A DNA stretch of 64,000 bases from Noviherbaspirillum sp. Root189 (lineage in GTDB: Bacteria > Pseudomonadota > Gammaproteobacteria > Burkholderiales > Burkholderiaceae_D). The stretch is taken from assembly GCF_001428545.1 (NCBI RefSeq), contig NZ_LMHZ01000018.1, positions 1,424 to 65,423 on the forward strand. Direction: 5' to 3'. The notes below the pieces were generated by a model. It was given only the letters and a program-made list of their open reading frames with translations. It made no database searches and was not told the origin of the DNA. Shown here piece after piece: positions 26,222-34,666 of the stretch. Both the position numbers and the translations under genes were made by a program. The first letter of the stretch is position 1. The number at the start of each line of letters is the position of its first letter.

Positions 26222-28453
26222 ATGACTAACCGCACTCCCTGCAATCGGCTTCAGGTCGCCACCGTGCTGTATCGCTTCATTGAAGACAAGGTCTTGCCGG
26301 GCACCGGCATTGACAGCGCCACCTTCTGGAAAGGCTTTGGCGCAATCGCCCACGATCTCGCGCCCAAGAACGCCGCATTGCTGGCCGAACGCGATCGCAT
26401 CCAGACGGAAATGGACAAATGGCATAGTGCCCACCCGGGTCCGATCGCCGATATGAGCGCATACCGCGCGTTTCTCGAATCGATCGGATATCTCGTCCCG
26501 CAGCCAAAAGACGTCAAGGCAAGCACGACCAACGTCGATGCGGAACTCGCCTTGCAGGCCGGCCCGCAATTAGTCGTGCCAATCCTGAACGCACGCTATG
26601 CGCTGAATGCTGCAAATGCACGCTGGGGTTCGCTGTACGATGCGCTGTACGGCACCGATGCGATTCCCGAAACCGATGGCGCAACTAAGGCGGGCCCGAA
26701 TGGTGAAGCCTATAACCCGGCACGCGGCGCGAAAGTCGTTGCCTTTGCCCGTAACTTCCTCGACCAGTCCGCGCCTCTGGCAAAGGGTTCCCATCGCGAC
26801 GCCGTAAGCTACCAGGTCGTCGATGGCAAGCTCACGGTCAAGCTGCTGGACGGCAGCGTGACGGGTCTCGCCGACGAAAGCAAATTTATCGGTTATCAGG
26901 GTCAGGCATCGGAGCCGACATCGGTACTGCTGAAGAACAATGGCTTGCATATCGATATCCAGATCGATCGTGGAACACGTATCGGCAAGGACGATGCGGC
27001 TGGTGTGGCGGATGTCGTCATCGAAGCGGCACTGTCGACCATTCTCGACCTCGAAGATTCGGTTGCCGCAGTGGACGCCAATGACAAGGTCCAGGCATAT
27101 AACAATTGGCTCGGCATTCTGCAGGCCACGCTTGCAGAAAGTGTCTCCAAGGGCGGCAAGACCTTTACCCGCAGCCTGAATGCCGACCGCAAGTACACCG
27201 CGGGCGCCGGCGCGACGGATGCTAAAGACGGCGTGGTGACGCTGCATGGCCGTTCCCTCCTCTTCCTGCGTAACGTTGGACACCTGATGACCAACCCGGC
27301 GATCCTGCTCGAGAACGGCCAGGAAATCCCGGAAGGCATCATGGATGCGGTGGTCACCGTCACCATCGCGTTGCATGACCTCAAGCGCAAACAAGGCCAG
27401 GAAATCGGCAACTCCCGCACCGGTTCAGTCTATATCGTCAAGCCGAAGATGCACGGTCCGGCAGAAGTCGCTTTTGCCGCGGAATTGTTCGGCCGTGTCG
27501 AAGGTCTGCTCGGCTTGCCCGCCAACACAGTCAAGCTCGGCATCATGGATGAAGAGCGTCGTACCAGCGTCAACCTCAAGGCCTGTATCAGCGAAGCAGG
27601 TGCGCGCGTAGCGTTCATCAATACCGGCTTCCTCGACCGCACTGGCGATGAAATGCATACCGCAATGCGCGCAGGTCCGATGATGCGCAAAGGCGACATG
27701 AAGACCAGCGCCTGGCTGACTGCCTATGAGCGCAGCAATGTGCTGGTGGGATTATCCTGTGGCCTGCGCGGACGTGCGCAAATCGGTAAGGGCATGTGGG
27801 CAATGCCGGACCTGATGGCCGCCATGCTGGAGCAGAAAATCAATCATCCCAAGGCTGGAGCCAATACGGCATGGGTACCGTCGCCGACCGCCGCAACCCT
27901 ACACGCGCTGCACTATCATCAGGTCAACGTCTCCCAGATCCAGCAAGAGCTTGAGAAAATCGATGCTGCAACCGAGACCGAGCGTCTTCTGAATGATTTG
28001 CTGAAGGTACCCGTCGTCGCCGAAGCCAAGTGGTCGGCTGCCGAGATCCAGCAGGAACTCGATAACAACGCGCAAGGCATTCTCGGCTACGTGGTGCGCT
28101 GGGTGGACCAGGGCGTGGGCTGCTCGAAGGTGCCGGACATCCACAACGTCGGCCTGATGGAAGATCGTGCGACGCTGCGCATCTCCAGCCAGCATATTGC
28201 CAACTGGCTGTTGCATGGCATCGTGACGGAAGCCCAAGTGACCGAGACCATGCAACGCATGGCCAAGGTCGTCGACGCGCAGAACGACAACGATCCGTTC
28301 TACACGCCAATGGCACCGAACTTCGAGTCGTCTTATGCCTATCGCGCTGCGCGTGACCTGGTGTTCAAGGGCCTCGAACAGCCCAGCGGTTACACCGAGC
28401 CGCTGCTGCACGCATGGCGCCTGAAGGTGAAGTCCGAAGCGCCGGGCAAGTAA
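26222..28453 (+). CDS. glcB: Malate synthase G
   Basis: A 743-aa enzyme at the normal length of malate synthase G (about 720-745), which condenses glyoxylate with acetyl-CoA to malate. Diagnostic stretches are [60 protein letters not shown], and near the C-terminus [20 protein letters not shown], which holds the catalytic aspartate. Monomeric, cytoplasmic. It follows the haloacid dehalogenase gene by 78 nt and is followed by two strong hairpins. The glycolate oxidase genes that often accompany glcB are not nearby. Confidence 0.97.
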   Translation: MTNRTPCNRLQVATVLYRFIEDKVLPGTGIDSATFWKGFGAIAHDLAPKNAALLAERDRIQTEMDKWHSAHPGPIADMSAYRAFLESIGYLVPQPKDVKASTTNVDAELALQAGPQLVVPILNARYALNAANARWGSLYDALYGTDAIPETDGATKAGPNGEAYNPARGAKVVAFARNFLDQSAPLAKGSHRDAVSYQVVDGKLTVKLLDGSVTGLADESKFIGYQGQASEPTSVLLKNNGLHIDIQIDRGTRIGKDDAAGVADVVIEAALSTILDLEDSVAAVDANDKVQAYNNWLGILQATLAESVSKGGKTFTRSLNADRKYTAGAGATDAKDGVVTLHGRSLLFLRNVGHLMTNPAILLENGQEIPEGIMDAVVTVTIALHDLKRKQGQEIGNSRTGSVYIVKPKMHGPAEVAFAAELFGRVEGLLGLPANTVKLGIMDEERRTSVNLKACISEAGARVAFINTGFLDRTGDEMHTAMRAGPMMRKGDMKTSAWLTAYERSNVLVGLSCGLRGRAQIGKGMWAMPDLMAAMLEQKINHPKAGANTAWVPSPTAATLHALHYHQVNVSQIQQELEKIDAATETERLLNDLLKVPVVAEAKWSAAEIQQELDNNAQGILGYVVRWVDQGVGCSKVPDIHNVGLMEDRATLRISSQHIANWLLHGIVTEAQVTETMQRMAKVVDAQNDNDPFYTPMAPNFESSYAYRAARDLVFKGLEQPSGYTEPLLHAWRLKVKSEAPGK

Positions 28454-28469
28454 GCCGGCTGCGTCCGGC

Positions 28470-28497
28470 AAGGCGGCTTCCTGACTGAAGCCGCCTT
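28470..28497 (+). terminator. Hairpin terminator after glcB
   Basis: An 11-bp perfect stem (AAGGCGGCTTC and complement) with a 6-nt loop, 17 nt past the glcB stop, followed by CATTCGTTTC. The T-tract is weak, but the position between convergent genes supports a terminator. Confidence 0.6.
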
Positions 28498-28521
28498 CAT
28501 TCGTTTCATTTGCCGCATTTA

Positions 28522-28543
28522 TCCGGCGGCCAGACCCGCCGGA
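28522..28543. terminator. Second hairpin between glcB and the Lrp gene
   Basis: An 8-bp stem TCCGGCGG / CCGCCGGA with a 6-nt loop, followed by CGTCTTTAT on the plus strand. It sits between convergent genes and may act as a back-up terminator. Confidence 0.45.
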
Positions 28544-28608
28544 CGTCTTTATATCCGCCGAAAACCTTGTGTATCCACCTTGTTCAGGCGCGACTGTAAC
28601 TTCCGACC

Positions 28609-29127
28609 CTATTTCGACAGAACCAGTTTGCGGGTCGTCTCCGTTGGCTGCAGCAAATGCCCCATAGGCAGGACATGGGTCTGCTTGATCCGCTTGAGAG
28701 TGATATTGGATTTGACGTTCACCACACCGGGCGCCCGCAGCAGGCTGCTCATCAGGAACGCTGAAAACGATTCCAGGTCGGGCACCACGATTCGCAGGAT
28801 ATAGTCGGCCTCGCCAGTCACGGACAGGCACTCGAGGACTTCCGGCATATCCGCGACCGCTCGTTCGAAGGTGTCGCTGCGCGCATCACCGTGACGCTCG
28901 AGTGTCACCGAAGTGAAGGCCATCACACTCAGACCGACAATATCCGGGTCCAGCATCGCCGCATAATGATTGATCACCTTGCTCTCCTCCAGGCGCTGGA
29001 TGCGGCGGCTTACCTGGGAAGTCGAGAGATGGATTTTTTCTCCTAGGACACTATTGGTAGTCCTGCCATCCCGTTGCAATTCGTTCAGGATATCAAGGTC
29101 AAACCTGTCAACTTGAATGAGAGACAT
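28609..29127 (-). CDS. Lrp/AsnC-family transcriptional regulator
   Basis: A 172-aa regulator. The helix-turn-helix is at about 8-65 (DRFDLDILNELQRDGRTTNS, LSTSQVSRRIQRLEESKVI). The RAM ligand domain is at about 70-155 (CLSVTGEADYILRIVVPDLE, APGVVNVKSNITLKRIK). It is divergent from hpd, with about 210 nt of AT-rich DNA between, the usual arrangement for an Lrp-type activator of tyrosine/phenylalanine catabolic genes. The likely effector is an aromatic amino acid (inference). Confidence 0.92.
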   Translation of the reverse strand: MSLIQVDRFDLDILNELQRDGRTTNSVLGEKIHLSTSQVSRRIQRLEESKVINHYAAMLDPDIVGLSVMAFTSVTLERHGDARSDTFERAVADMPEVLECLSVTGEADYILRIVVPDLESFSAFLMSSLLRAPGVVNVKSNITLKRIKQTHVLPMGHLLQPTETTRKLVLSK

Positions 29128-29337
29128 AATATTTTCACATTGAAGGGGATAAACGCACTAAATGTGCACATCTAGGTGAAAATCCTACCTTAAACGCGCA
29201 CATATTGCACCTTCAGCGCATTAAACTTCGCATATTAATGTGGTGATGCATACTGCAATGGCACCCGGCCAAATATTGCCCTGCCCCGCCACATCGCGTA
29301 AAGCACCTTCCCTTTGTCTCTCGTTCAGGAAACCACC
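29128..29337. promoter_or_regulatory. Divergent promoter region between the Lrp regulator and hpd
   Basis: About 210 nt that must carry both promoters. Short repeated blocks AAACGC(A/G)C and TGTGCACAT / GCGCACATAT occur at about 29150-29215, compatible with degenerate Lrp-type sites. No exact promoter can be assigned. Confidence 0.4.
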
Positions 29338-30414
29338 ATGTCTGATCTTTTTGAAAATCCGATGGGCCTTATGGGCTTTGAATTCGTCGAATTCGCTTCG
29401 CCCACTCCGGGCGTGCTTGAACCGGTATTCGAGGCAATGGGATTTACCAAGGTTGCCCGTCATCGCTCCAAAGATGTCGTCCTGTATCGCCAGGGCGAAA
29501 TCAACTTCATCATCAACAACGAACCGAACAGCATCGCCTCTTACTTCGCTGCCGAACACGGTCCATCAGCCTGCGGCATGGCCTTCCGCGTGAAGGATGC
29601 GCACAAAGCCTACGCGCGCGCGCTTGAACTTGGCGCGCAACCGGTGGAAATCCCGACCGGCCCGATGGAACTGCGCCTGCCGGCAATCAAGGGGATTGGC
29701 GGCGCCCCGCTCTACCTGATTGACCGTTTTGAAGAAGGCAAGTCCATCTATGACATCGACTTCGAATTCATCGACGGCATGGACCGCAATCCCAAGGGTG
29801 CCGGCCTGAAACTGATCGATCACTTGACACACAACGTCTATCGCGGCCGCATGGCGTACTGGGCGGGATTCTACGAGCGCCTGTTCAACTTCCGCGAGAT
29901 TCGCTACTTTGATATCCAGGGCGAATATACCGGCCTGACATCCAAGGCAATGACGGCGCCGGATGGCAAGATCCGTATTCCGCTCAATGAAGAATCGTCT
30001 AAAGGGTCGGGCCAGATTGAAGAATTTCTGATGCAGTTCAACGGCGAAGGCATCCAGCACATCGCCCTCTACACCGACGACCTGATCAGCACACTGGACC
30101 AGTTGAAGATGGCCGGCGTGGAATTCATGCCGTCGCCGCCCGAAACCTATTACGAGATGCTGGCTGATCGCTTGCCAGGTCATGGTGAGCGTGTTCCTGA
30201 ATTGCAGACGCGCGGCATCCTGCTCGACGGCAAAACCGACGGCGGCGAAAAACGCCTGCTGCTGCAGATCTTCTCGAAGACCGTCTTCGGTCCGGTGTTC
30301 TTTGAGTTCATCCAGCGCAAGGGTGATGACGGTTTCGGCGAAGGCAACTTCAAGGCGTTGTTCGAATCCATCGAACGCGATCAGGTACGTCGCGGCGTTT
30401 TGCAAACAGCCTGA
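29338..30414 (+). CDS. hpd: 4-hydroxyphenylpyruvate dioxygenase
   Basis: A 358-aa non-heme iron enzyme that converts 4-hydroxyphenylpyruvate to homogentisate. Two VOC domains are present. The iron-binding triad is visible as His in [14 protein letters not shown] (about 162), His in [12 protein letters not shown] (about 240) and Glu in the C-terminal FFEFIQRKG. Family signatures [20 protein letters not shown] and [20 protein letters not shown] are intact. The ATG at 29338 is chosen over an in-frame TTG at 29314. It lies upstream of fahA, with a gene remnant between. Cytoplasmic. Confidence 0.97.
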   Translation: MSDLFENPMGLMGFEFVEFASPTPGVLEPVFEAMGFTKVARHRSKDVVLYRQGEINFIINNEPNSIASYFAAEHGPSACGMAFRVKDAHKAYARALELGAQPVEIPTGPMELRLPAIKGIGGAPLYLIDRFEEGKSIYDIDFEFIDGMDRNPKGAGLKLIDHLTHNVYRGRMAYWAGFYERLFNFREIRYFDIQGEYTGLTSKAMTAPDGKIRIPLNEESSKGSGQIEEFLMQFNGEGIQHIALYTDDLISTLDQLKMAGVEFMPSPPETYYEMLADRLPGHGERVPELQTRGILLDGKTDGGEKRLLLQIFSKTVFGPVFFEFIQRKGDDGFGEGNFKALFESIERDQVRRGVLQTA

Positions 30415-30434
30415 TCAGGGAGCCGGCATCATGA

Positions 30435-30602
30435 AGATCGAAGAGTCATCTGGAAAAGAATGGTGTCGACATACTGCGAGTGACCGATCACGGTGTTTTC
30501 CATTCAATTTATTTCTTCGATCCGAATGGTCATCGTGTGGAACTCGCCTGTCCCGATCCTGAGAAGGACGCACAGCTCAAGCAACTGGACGCAGTGAAGT
30601 GA
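30435..30602 (+). pseudogene. Remnant of a VOC/glyoxalase-family gene (C-terminal 55 codons)
   Basis: After an in-frame TGA at 30432-30434 an open frame without a start codon reads LEKNGVDILRVTDHGVFHSI, then YFFDPNGHRVELACPDPEKD, ending in TGA. DHGxFxSIYFxDPNGHRxELA is the C-terminal signature of small VOC (glyoxalase/dioxygenase) proteins. The N-terminal half is missing, so the gene was truncated by deletion. An overlapping ATG frame at 30431 does not give protein-like sequence. It lies between hpd and fahA. Confidence 0.7.
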
Positions 30603-30695
30603 GCTATGCTGGAGGAATGTTCTAAAACGGAGCGTGTCCCAAGGCACGCTGCCTTCCTGCATGAACGCATCCCTGCCAACCACTGACACCACACC

Positions 30696-31973
30696 ATGAC
30701 TGCTACCCTAGACGATACCCACGACCCTGCCCTGCAAAGCTGGGTTGAATCCGCCAATGATCAAGCGACTGATTTTCCAATTCAGAACCTGCCGTTCGGC
30801 CGCTTCCGCTCGCCGGGCAGCGTTGAGTGGCACATTGGCGTTGCCATTGGTGACAAGGTGCTTGATCTCAACAAAACGCAACTCGTCGATACCAATGACA
30901 TGAACCGTTTGATGTCGGCAGGTGCCGACGCACGCCGGGGTCTGCGCCAAAAGATTTCCGCGGGCTTGCGACGCGGAAGCGACCAGCAGGCGAGCTTGCA
31001 AGGTGCGCTCTATTCGCAGTCAGAAGTCGAGATGGGCTTGCCCTGCCAGATCGGCGATTACACTGATTTCTATACCGGCATCCACCATGCGACGACGGTC
31101 GGTAAGCTGTTCCGCCCTGACAACCCACTGATGCCTAATTACAAGTGGGTACCGATCGGCTATCACGGCCGTGCCTCGTCGATTGGTGTCAGCGGACAAA
31201 CCTTTCGCCGTCCTAGCGGACAGACCAAGGGACCCGACGATCCCGCACCGAAGCTGTCGCCGTCCCGCCGGATGGATTACGAACTGGAACTTGGCATTTT
31301 TGTCGGCAAAGAGAATACGCTTGGCGAACCCGTATCGATGGCAGCGGCGGAAGAGCATGTTTTTGGTCTTGCATTGCTCAACGACTGGAGTGCACGTGAC
31401 ATCCAGGCCTGGGAATACCAGCCGCTGGGCCCCTTCCTTGCGAAGAACTTTGCATCGACGGTCTCCCCATGGATCGTCACCATGGAAGCGCTGCAACCTT
31501 TCCGCATTCCCTTCCAGCGGCCGGAGGATGACCCTCAGCCCCTGCCCTATCTGGATTCTCCGATGAACCGCGAAAGTGGCGGCGTCGATATCAAGCTTGA
31601 AGTCTGGCTGCAGACAGAAGGTATGCGTAAGGCTGGCTTGCCGGCACAGCGATTAAGCTATTCGAACTTCAGCGATGCATACTGGACCGTGTCCCAGCTT
31701 ATCGCGCATCACACCGTGAATGGCTGCAATCTGCAGCCTGGCGACTTGCTGGGCTCCGGAACGATTTCGGGTGCTGCGGGTGAACAGGGTGGTTCTTTGC
31801 TCGAATTGACGATGGGCGGCAAGCAAGTCATTACGCTATCGAATGGTGAAACGCGTACATTCCTTGAAGATGGCGATACGGTGATTCTCCGCGCCTATTG
31901 TGAAAAGCCCGGCGCGCGGCGGATCGGATTCGGCGAATGCAAAGGTACTTTGCTGGCTGCCAGGCAGCAGTAG
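30696..31973 (+). CDS. fahA: Fumarylacetoacetase
   Basis: A 425-aa hydrolase for the last step of tyrosine breakdown, fumarylacetoacetate to fumarate plus acetoacetate. The N-terminal SH3-like domain spans about 1-120 (FPIQNLPFGRFRSPG). The catalytic FAH domain has DYTDFYTGIHHATTVGKLFR (catalytic His), RRMDYELELGIFVGKEN (metal-binding Glu pair), LLNDWSARDIQAWEYQPLGP and GDLLGSGTISG. It lies downstream of hpd; homogentisate dioxygenase and maleylacetoacetate isomerase are absent here. A hairpin follows at 31981-32009. Confidence 0.96.
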   Translation: MTATLDDTHDPALQSWVESANDQATDFPIQNLPFGRFRSPGSVEWHIGVAIGDKVLDLNKTQLVDTNDMNRLMSAGADARRGLRQKISAGLRRGSDQQASLQGALYSQSEVEMGLPCQIGDYTDFYTGIHHATTVGKLFRPDNPLMPNYKWVPIGYHGRASSIGVSGQTFRRPSGQTKGPDDPAPKLSPSRRMDYELELGIFVGKENTLGEPVSMAAAEEHVFGLALLNDWSARDIQAWEYQPLGPFLAKNFASTVSPWIVTMEALQPFRIPFQRPEDDPQPLPYLDSPMNRESGGVDIKLEVWLQTEGMRKAGLPAQRLSYSNFSDAYWTVSQLIAHHTVNGCNLQPGDLLGSGTISGAAGEQGGSLLELTMGGKQVITLSNGETRTFLEDGDTVILRAYCEKPGARRIGFGECKGTLLAARQQ

Positions 31974-31980
31974 CAAAACG

Positions 31981-32009
31981 TTAAAGGGTGCGCACGGCGT
32001 ACCCTTTAT
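31981..32009 (+). terminator. Hairpin after fahA
   Basis: Stem TAAAGGGTGCGC with GCGTACCCTTTA (mostly paired, short loop), 8 nt after the fahA stop, followed by TCTTCAC. The T-tract is poor. It lies between convergent genes. Confidence 0.45.
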
Positions 32010-32126
32010 CTTCACACAAACACGTTGATTACACGCGGACGCAAACGCGGATCTACCCTGCGTTCCGTCGCATGTGCGATGCCAGAGTGCTTTCGTCCTG
32101 ACTGGGTCAGCGACGATCCTGCGACA

Positions 32127-33599
32127 TCAGCTAACCGGTCCGGGCCGGCGGTGCTTGCCCTTGTGCTGACCCCTATCCTTGAATTTCTTCCCGTTGCGAT
32201 TATGCTGGCCCTGATTACGCGGTCCTGCATTGATTGAACCGGGCTTGTCGAGCCAGTGATTCAATTGTTCCTTGACCCGATCAATGCCTCCCGTGAGGCG
32301 TATGTAGCGCGGTGCCAGTGAGCGGCGCAAAAGTTCATCGGTACCCGGCGGCATCTCGTCGCTCAAACCGATAATGCGCTGGCATTGCCTGAACACGTTG
32401 CCACTGCGAATTGCATCAACCGGAACGACCGTCAGCATCAGTTGCGGATAACGCTGACGCAAGTCGTCAAACTGGTCCGAGCTGGTACCTACGATACCAA
32501 TGTTCGGCTTGAACTCGCTATCCGCCGACGGTGGCAATTTCGGATCGAAGAGTGGCTGGACATCGCCGGGATGCACACCCTCGTCTTCCAGCGCATCAGC
32601 ATGGCCTGAGGCGATAGCCTGTTCTGGCTCAACGGCCTGACGCATGACTTGTGCGGGTTTGTTGAATGTCTGCTGTTGCGGTGCGCGCGCAGCGTTCCTT
32701 GCACCGGAGGTCCCGGACGACTGCATCGACGATACCTGCGCGGCAGTCGTTTCAACGAAGGAGCGTAGTACGTCACTCGATCCCTTGTCGGACAACGCGT
32801 TGACGAACGCCCGGGCCAGTTCCTGGCATACCATCGCGACGAAGGGGCGAGCTGCCTCAACCAGGTTTGCGTCAGGCACCGCAGTGGCTTGCGGGCCGCG
32901 GGGCTGGTTGCGATTCTGCATAGATTGCTCGCGGCGCTGGGCCTGAGCCTGCCTGAAATCCTGATCGGCTTGTGCCCGCGCCGCGCGCCTGTCCTCGTGC
33001 GCTTGCCGGCCATGGGGAGCCGGTGCGGCTTCTGCCTCGGCACTGCGAGCCGGAAGGGCCGGCGCTGATGCGCCGGTTTGACCCGCATTGGACTCTGACC
33101 CGATGGCTGCAGGCGTATTTTCCGCAGGCTGCCCTGTCGCTATCGCGTTGCCGATGTCCTCTTTTCCGGAGGCTTGTTGCGTGTCGACCGCTGTAGGTGT
33201 CGTGTCAATGGATTCCGCCACTGGCTCATGTCCGCTTGCTGCTTGTGAAGCAGAGGCGTTGCCACTTTTATTTCCCATGCTTTCGTCGGCAACGCGGCTT
33301 CCAGCTTCTTGGCGAAACAGATCGTTCTGACGCGCCTGTCCCAGCCTTTGAAAAATGGGGCGCAGCTTCTCACGTATACCTTCGAAGCCCTGTGCAATCG
33401 AGACGAGTTTGCGGTGACGGTCCTCAGGAAATAATTCCTGGGCATTGAATACGTCTTTTGCCTTGATTTCTTCAAGACGTTTTGAGGAAAGCAGACTATC
33501 CCCCTTTTCCAGGAGAAGTTGATTGGCGATTTTCACCCATTCGTCGTCGGTCCACTTGATCGGGGCGGTACGTGATGACTGGTCAGCTTTATTCGGCAT
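32127..33599 (-). CDS. WTxxEW-domain protein of unknown function, paralogue B (490 aa)
   Basis: A paralogue of the protein at 1322-2749. The N-terminal domain PIKWTDDEWVKIANQLL, RLEEIKAKDVFNAQE and RHRKLVSIAQGFEGIREKL matches it closely, as does the C-terminal domain VQPLFDPKLPPSA, NIGIVGTSSDQFDDLRQRYP, FRQCQRIIGL, PRYIRLTGGIDRVKEQL and WLDKPGS. The central 200 residues are Ala/Gln/Arg-rich, diverged and probably disordered, around a hydrophobic helix (VEAARPFVAMVCQELARAFV). The tail is strongly basic. The start at 33599 (MPNKAD) is preferred over 33665 because it matches the paralogue's N-terminus in length. Function unknown. Confidence 0.85.
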   Translation of the reverse strand: MPNKADQSSRTAPIKWTDDEWVKIANQLLLEKGDSLLSSKRLEEIKAKDVFNAQELFPEDRHRKLVSIAQGFEGIREKLRPIFQRLGQARQNDLFRQEAGSRVADESMGNKSGNASASQAASGHEPVAESIDTTPTAVDTQQASGKEDIGNAIATGQPAENTPAAIGSESNAGQTGASAPALPARSAEAEAAPAPHGRQAHEDRRAARAQADQDFRQAQAQRREQSMQNRNQPRGPQATAVPDANLVEAARPFVAMVCQELARAFVNALSDKGSSDVLRSFVETTAAQVSSMQSSGTSGARNAARAPQQQTFNKPAQVMRQAVEPEQAIASGHADALEDEGVHPGDVQPLFDPKLPPSADSEFKPNIGIVGTSSDQFDDLRQRYPQLMLTVVPVDAIRSGNVFRQCQRIIGLSDEMPPGTDELLRRSLAPRYIRLTGGIDRVKEQLNHWLDKPGSINAGPRNQGQHNRNGKKFKDRGQHKGKHRRPGPVS

Positions 33600-34002
33600 A
33601 AGTCTTGTTGTCGTTAGTCGTGTTTGACCCGTTCTTTCCAGAACCGGATCAGTATGAGAGGTCACAAATCGATATAAACCACTTGTGAATTAAGCGCATC
33701 TATCGTCTTCAGGAAGCGGTCGACGCAGCATTTTAACGGTTAAACTTAAGATACCCGCCCTGGCCCGGCTGGACCATACCGAGACGGTTCTGGATTCGCG
33801 GCCAAGCCCGCCGTTTTGAAAAAAGGCATCCTGCTGGTCTGTAAGAAACGTTTTTAATCAGCTTTTGGGCGAAGGCCTTGCGCTCCTGCCGTCAAGGTTC
33901 AGGCCTGACGCGTTGGCGCTAAGTATAATCCTTTTATTTGCAACAGCAGCTGTCACAAATATCAGGCTACATTATCACATACAGGATTAAGCGTGCACCG
34001 AA
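33600..34002. other. Intergenic region with no recognised feature
   Basis: About 400 nt between the divergent paralogue B gene and a small membrane-protein gene. No ORF, repeat or clear terminator is seen; it must contain the promoters of both genes. Confidence 0.45.
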
Positions 34003-34365
34003 ATGTTGATTGAATCAGTTTTAATCAAGTTTGAATTCTGGGCATTGGTGCTGACTTCACTGACGCTCCCTGTCGTTATCATCTGGCATCTGTTGCGGAT
34101 CATTCGCATATCCCGCACAGTTCTGATTGCCTATGCCTGCATGCTCATTGCACTGGCAGGTCTTGATGTGGTGGTAATCACCTATGTCGCGAGTCTGGCG
34201 AAGGCAACAAGAGGAATTGCTGACGACCAAGTATTCCGCTCCGAGTATACGCTGGCACTTTATCTGCTGCCACTGATCTCCGCAGGAGTCGGCATCAATC
34301 TTCTTTCATTCGCCATCACACAGCATCTGAAGGTGCAATCGCCGACTGATCTAACGCCGCGATAA
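34003..34365 (+). CDS. Small membrane protein of unknown function, 120 aa
   Basis: Three hydrophobic helices: about 10-33 (EFWALVLTSLTLPVVIIWHL), 38-62 (VLIAYACMLIALAGLDVVVI) and 85-108 (YTLALYLLPLISAGVGINLL), joined by a basic loop (RIIRISRT) and a polar loop (AKATRGIADDQVFRSE). There is no signal peptide beyond the first helix and no family that I recognise. It is a single gene with non-coding gaps on both sides. Confidence 0.7.
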   Translation: MLIESVLIKFEFWALVLTSLTLPVVIIWHLLRIIRISRTVLIAYACMLIALAGLDVVVITYVASLAKATRGIADDQVFRSEYTLALYLLPLISAGVGINLLSFAITQHLKVQSPTDLTPR

Positions 34366-34666
34366 AAATAGTTTACGTTTGCAAGCGACGTATAAAGTGA
34401 GCCATCCGCGGACAATCAATAAAGCCACGCTCGTTCTCCTCCAGGGATAGAGAGTCAGAAGGCAATCGTGTGAACCCATCGCCATTTGGCTCTGCTGCGT
34501 TGTCAATGCGGTAATTCATTGGCCTTTACATTACTCACTATTAGTAACAATTCACGCATGTTTACTTGTCAAAACGCGTATTGATAGACCGGAAATGACG
34601 TGTTGAAATGCGTTTCCGTTCACTTTCGTCGCCCCAGCTTGCGCATGGGTGTGCCTCAAAATTCTA
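34366..34666. other. Intergenic region upstream of the beta-helix lipoprotein
   Basis: About 300 nt, AT-rich towards its right half (34520-34570). No ORF or repeat is recognised; it probably carries the promoter of the next gene. Confidence 0.4.
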
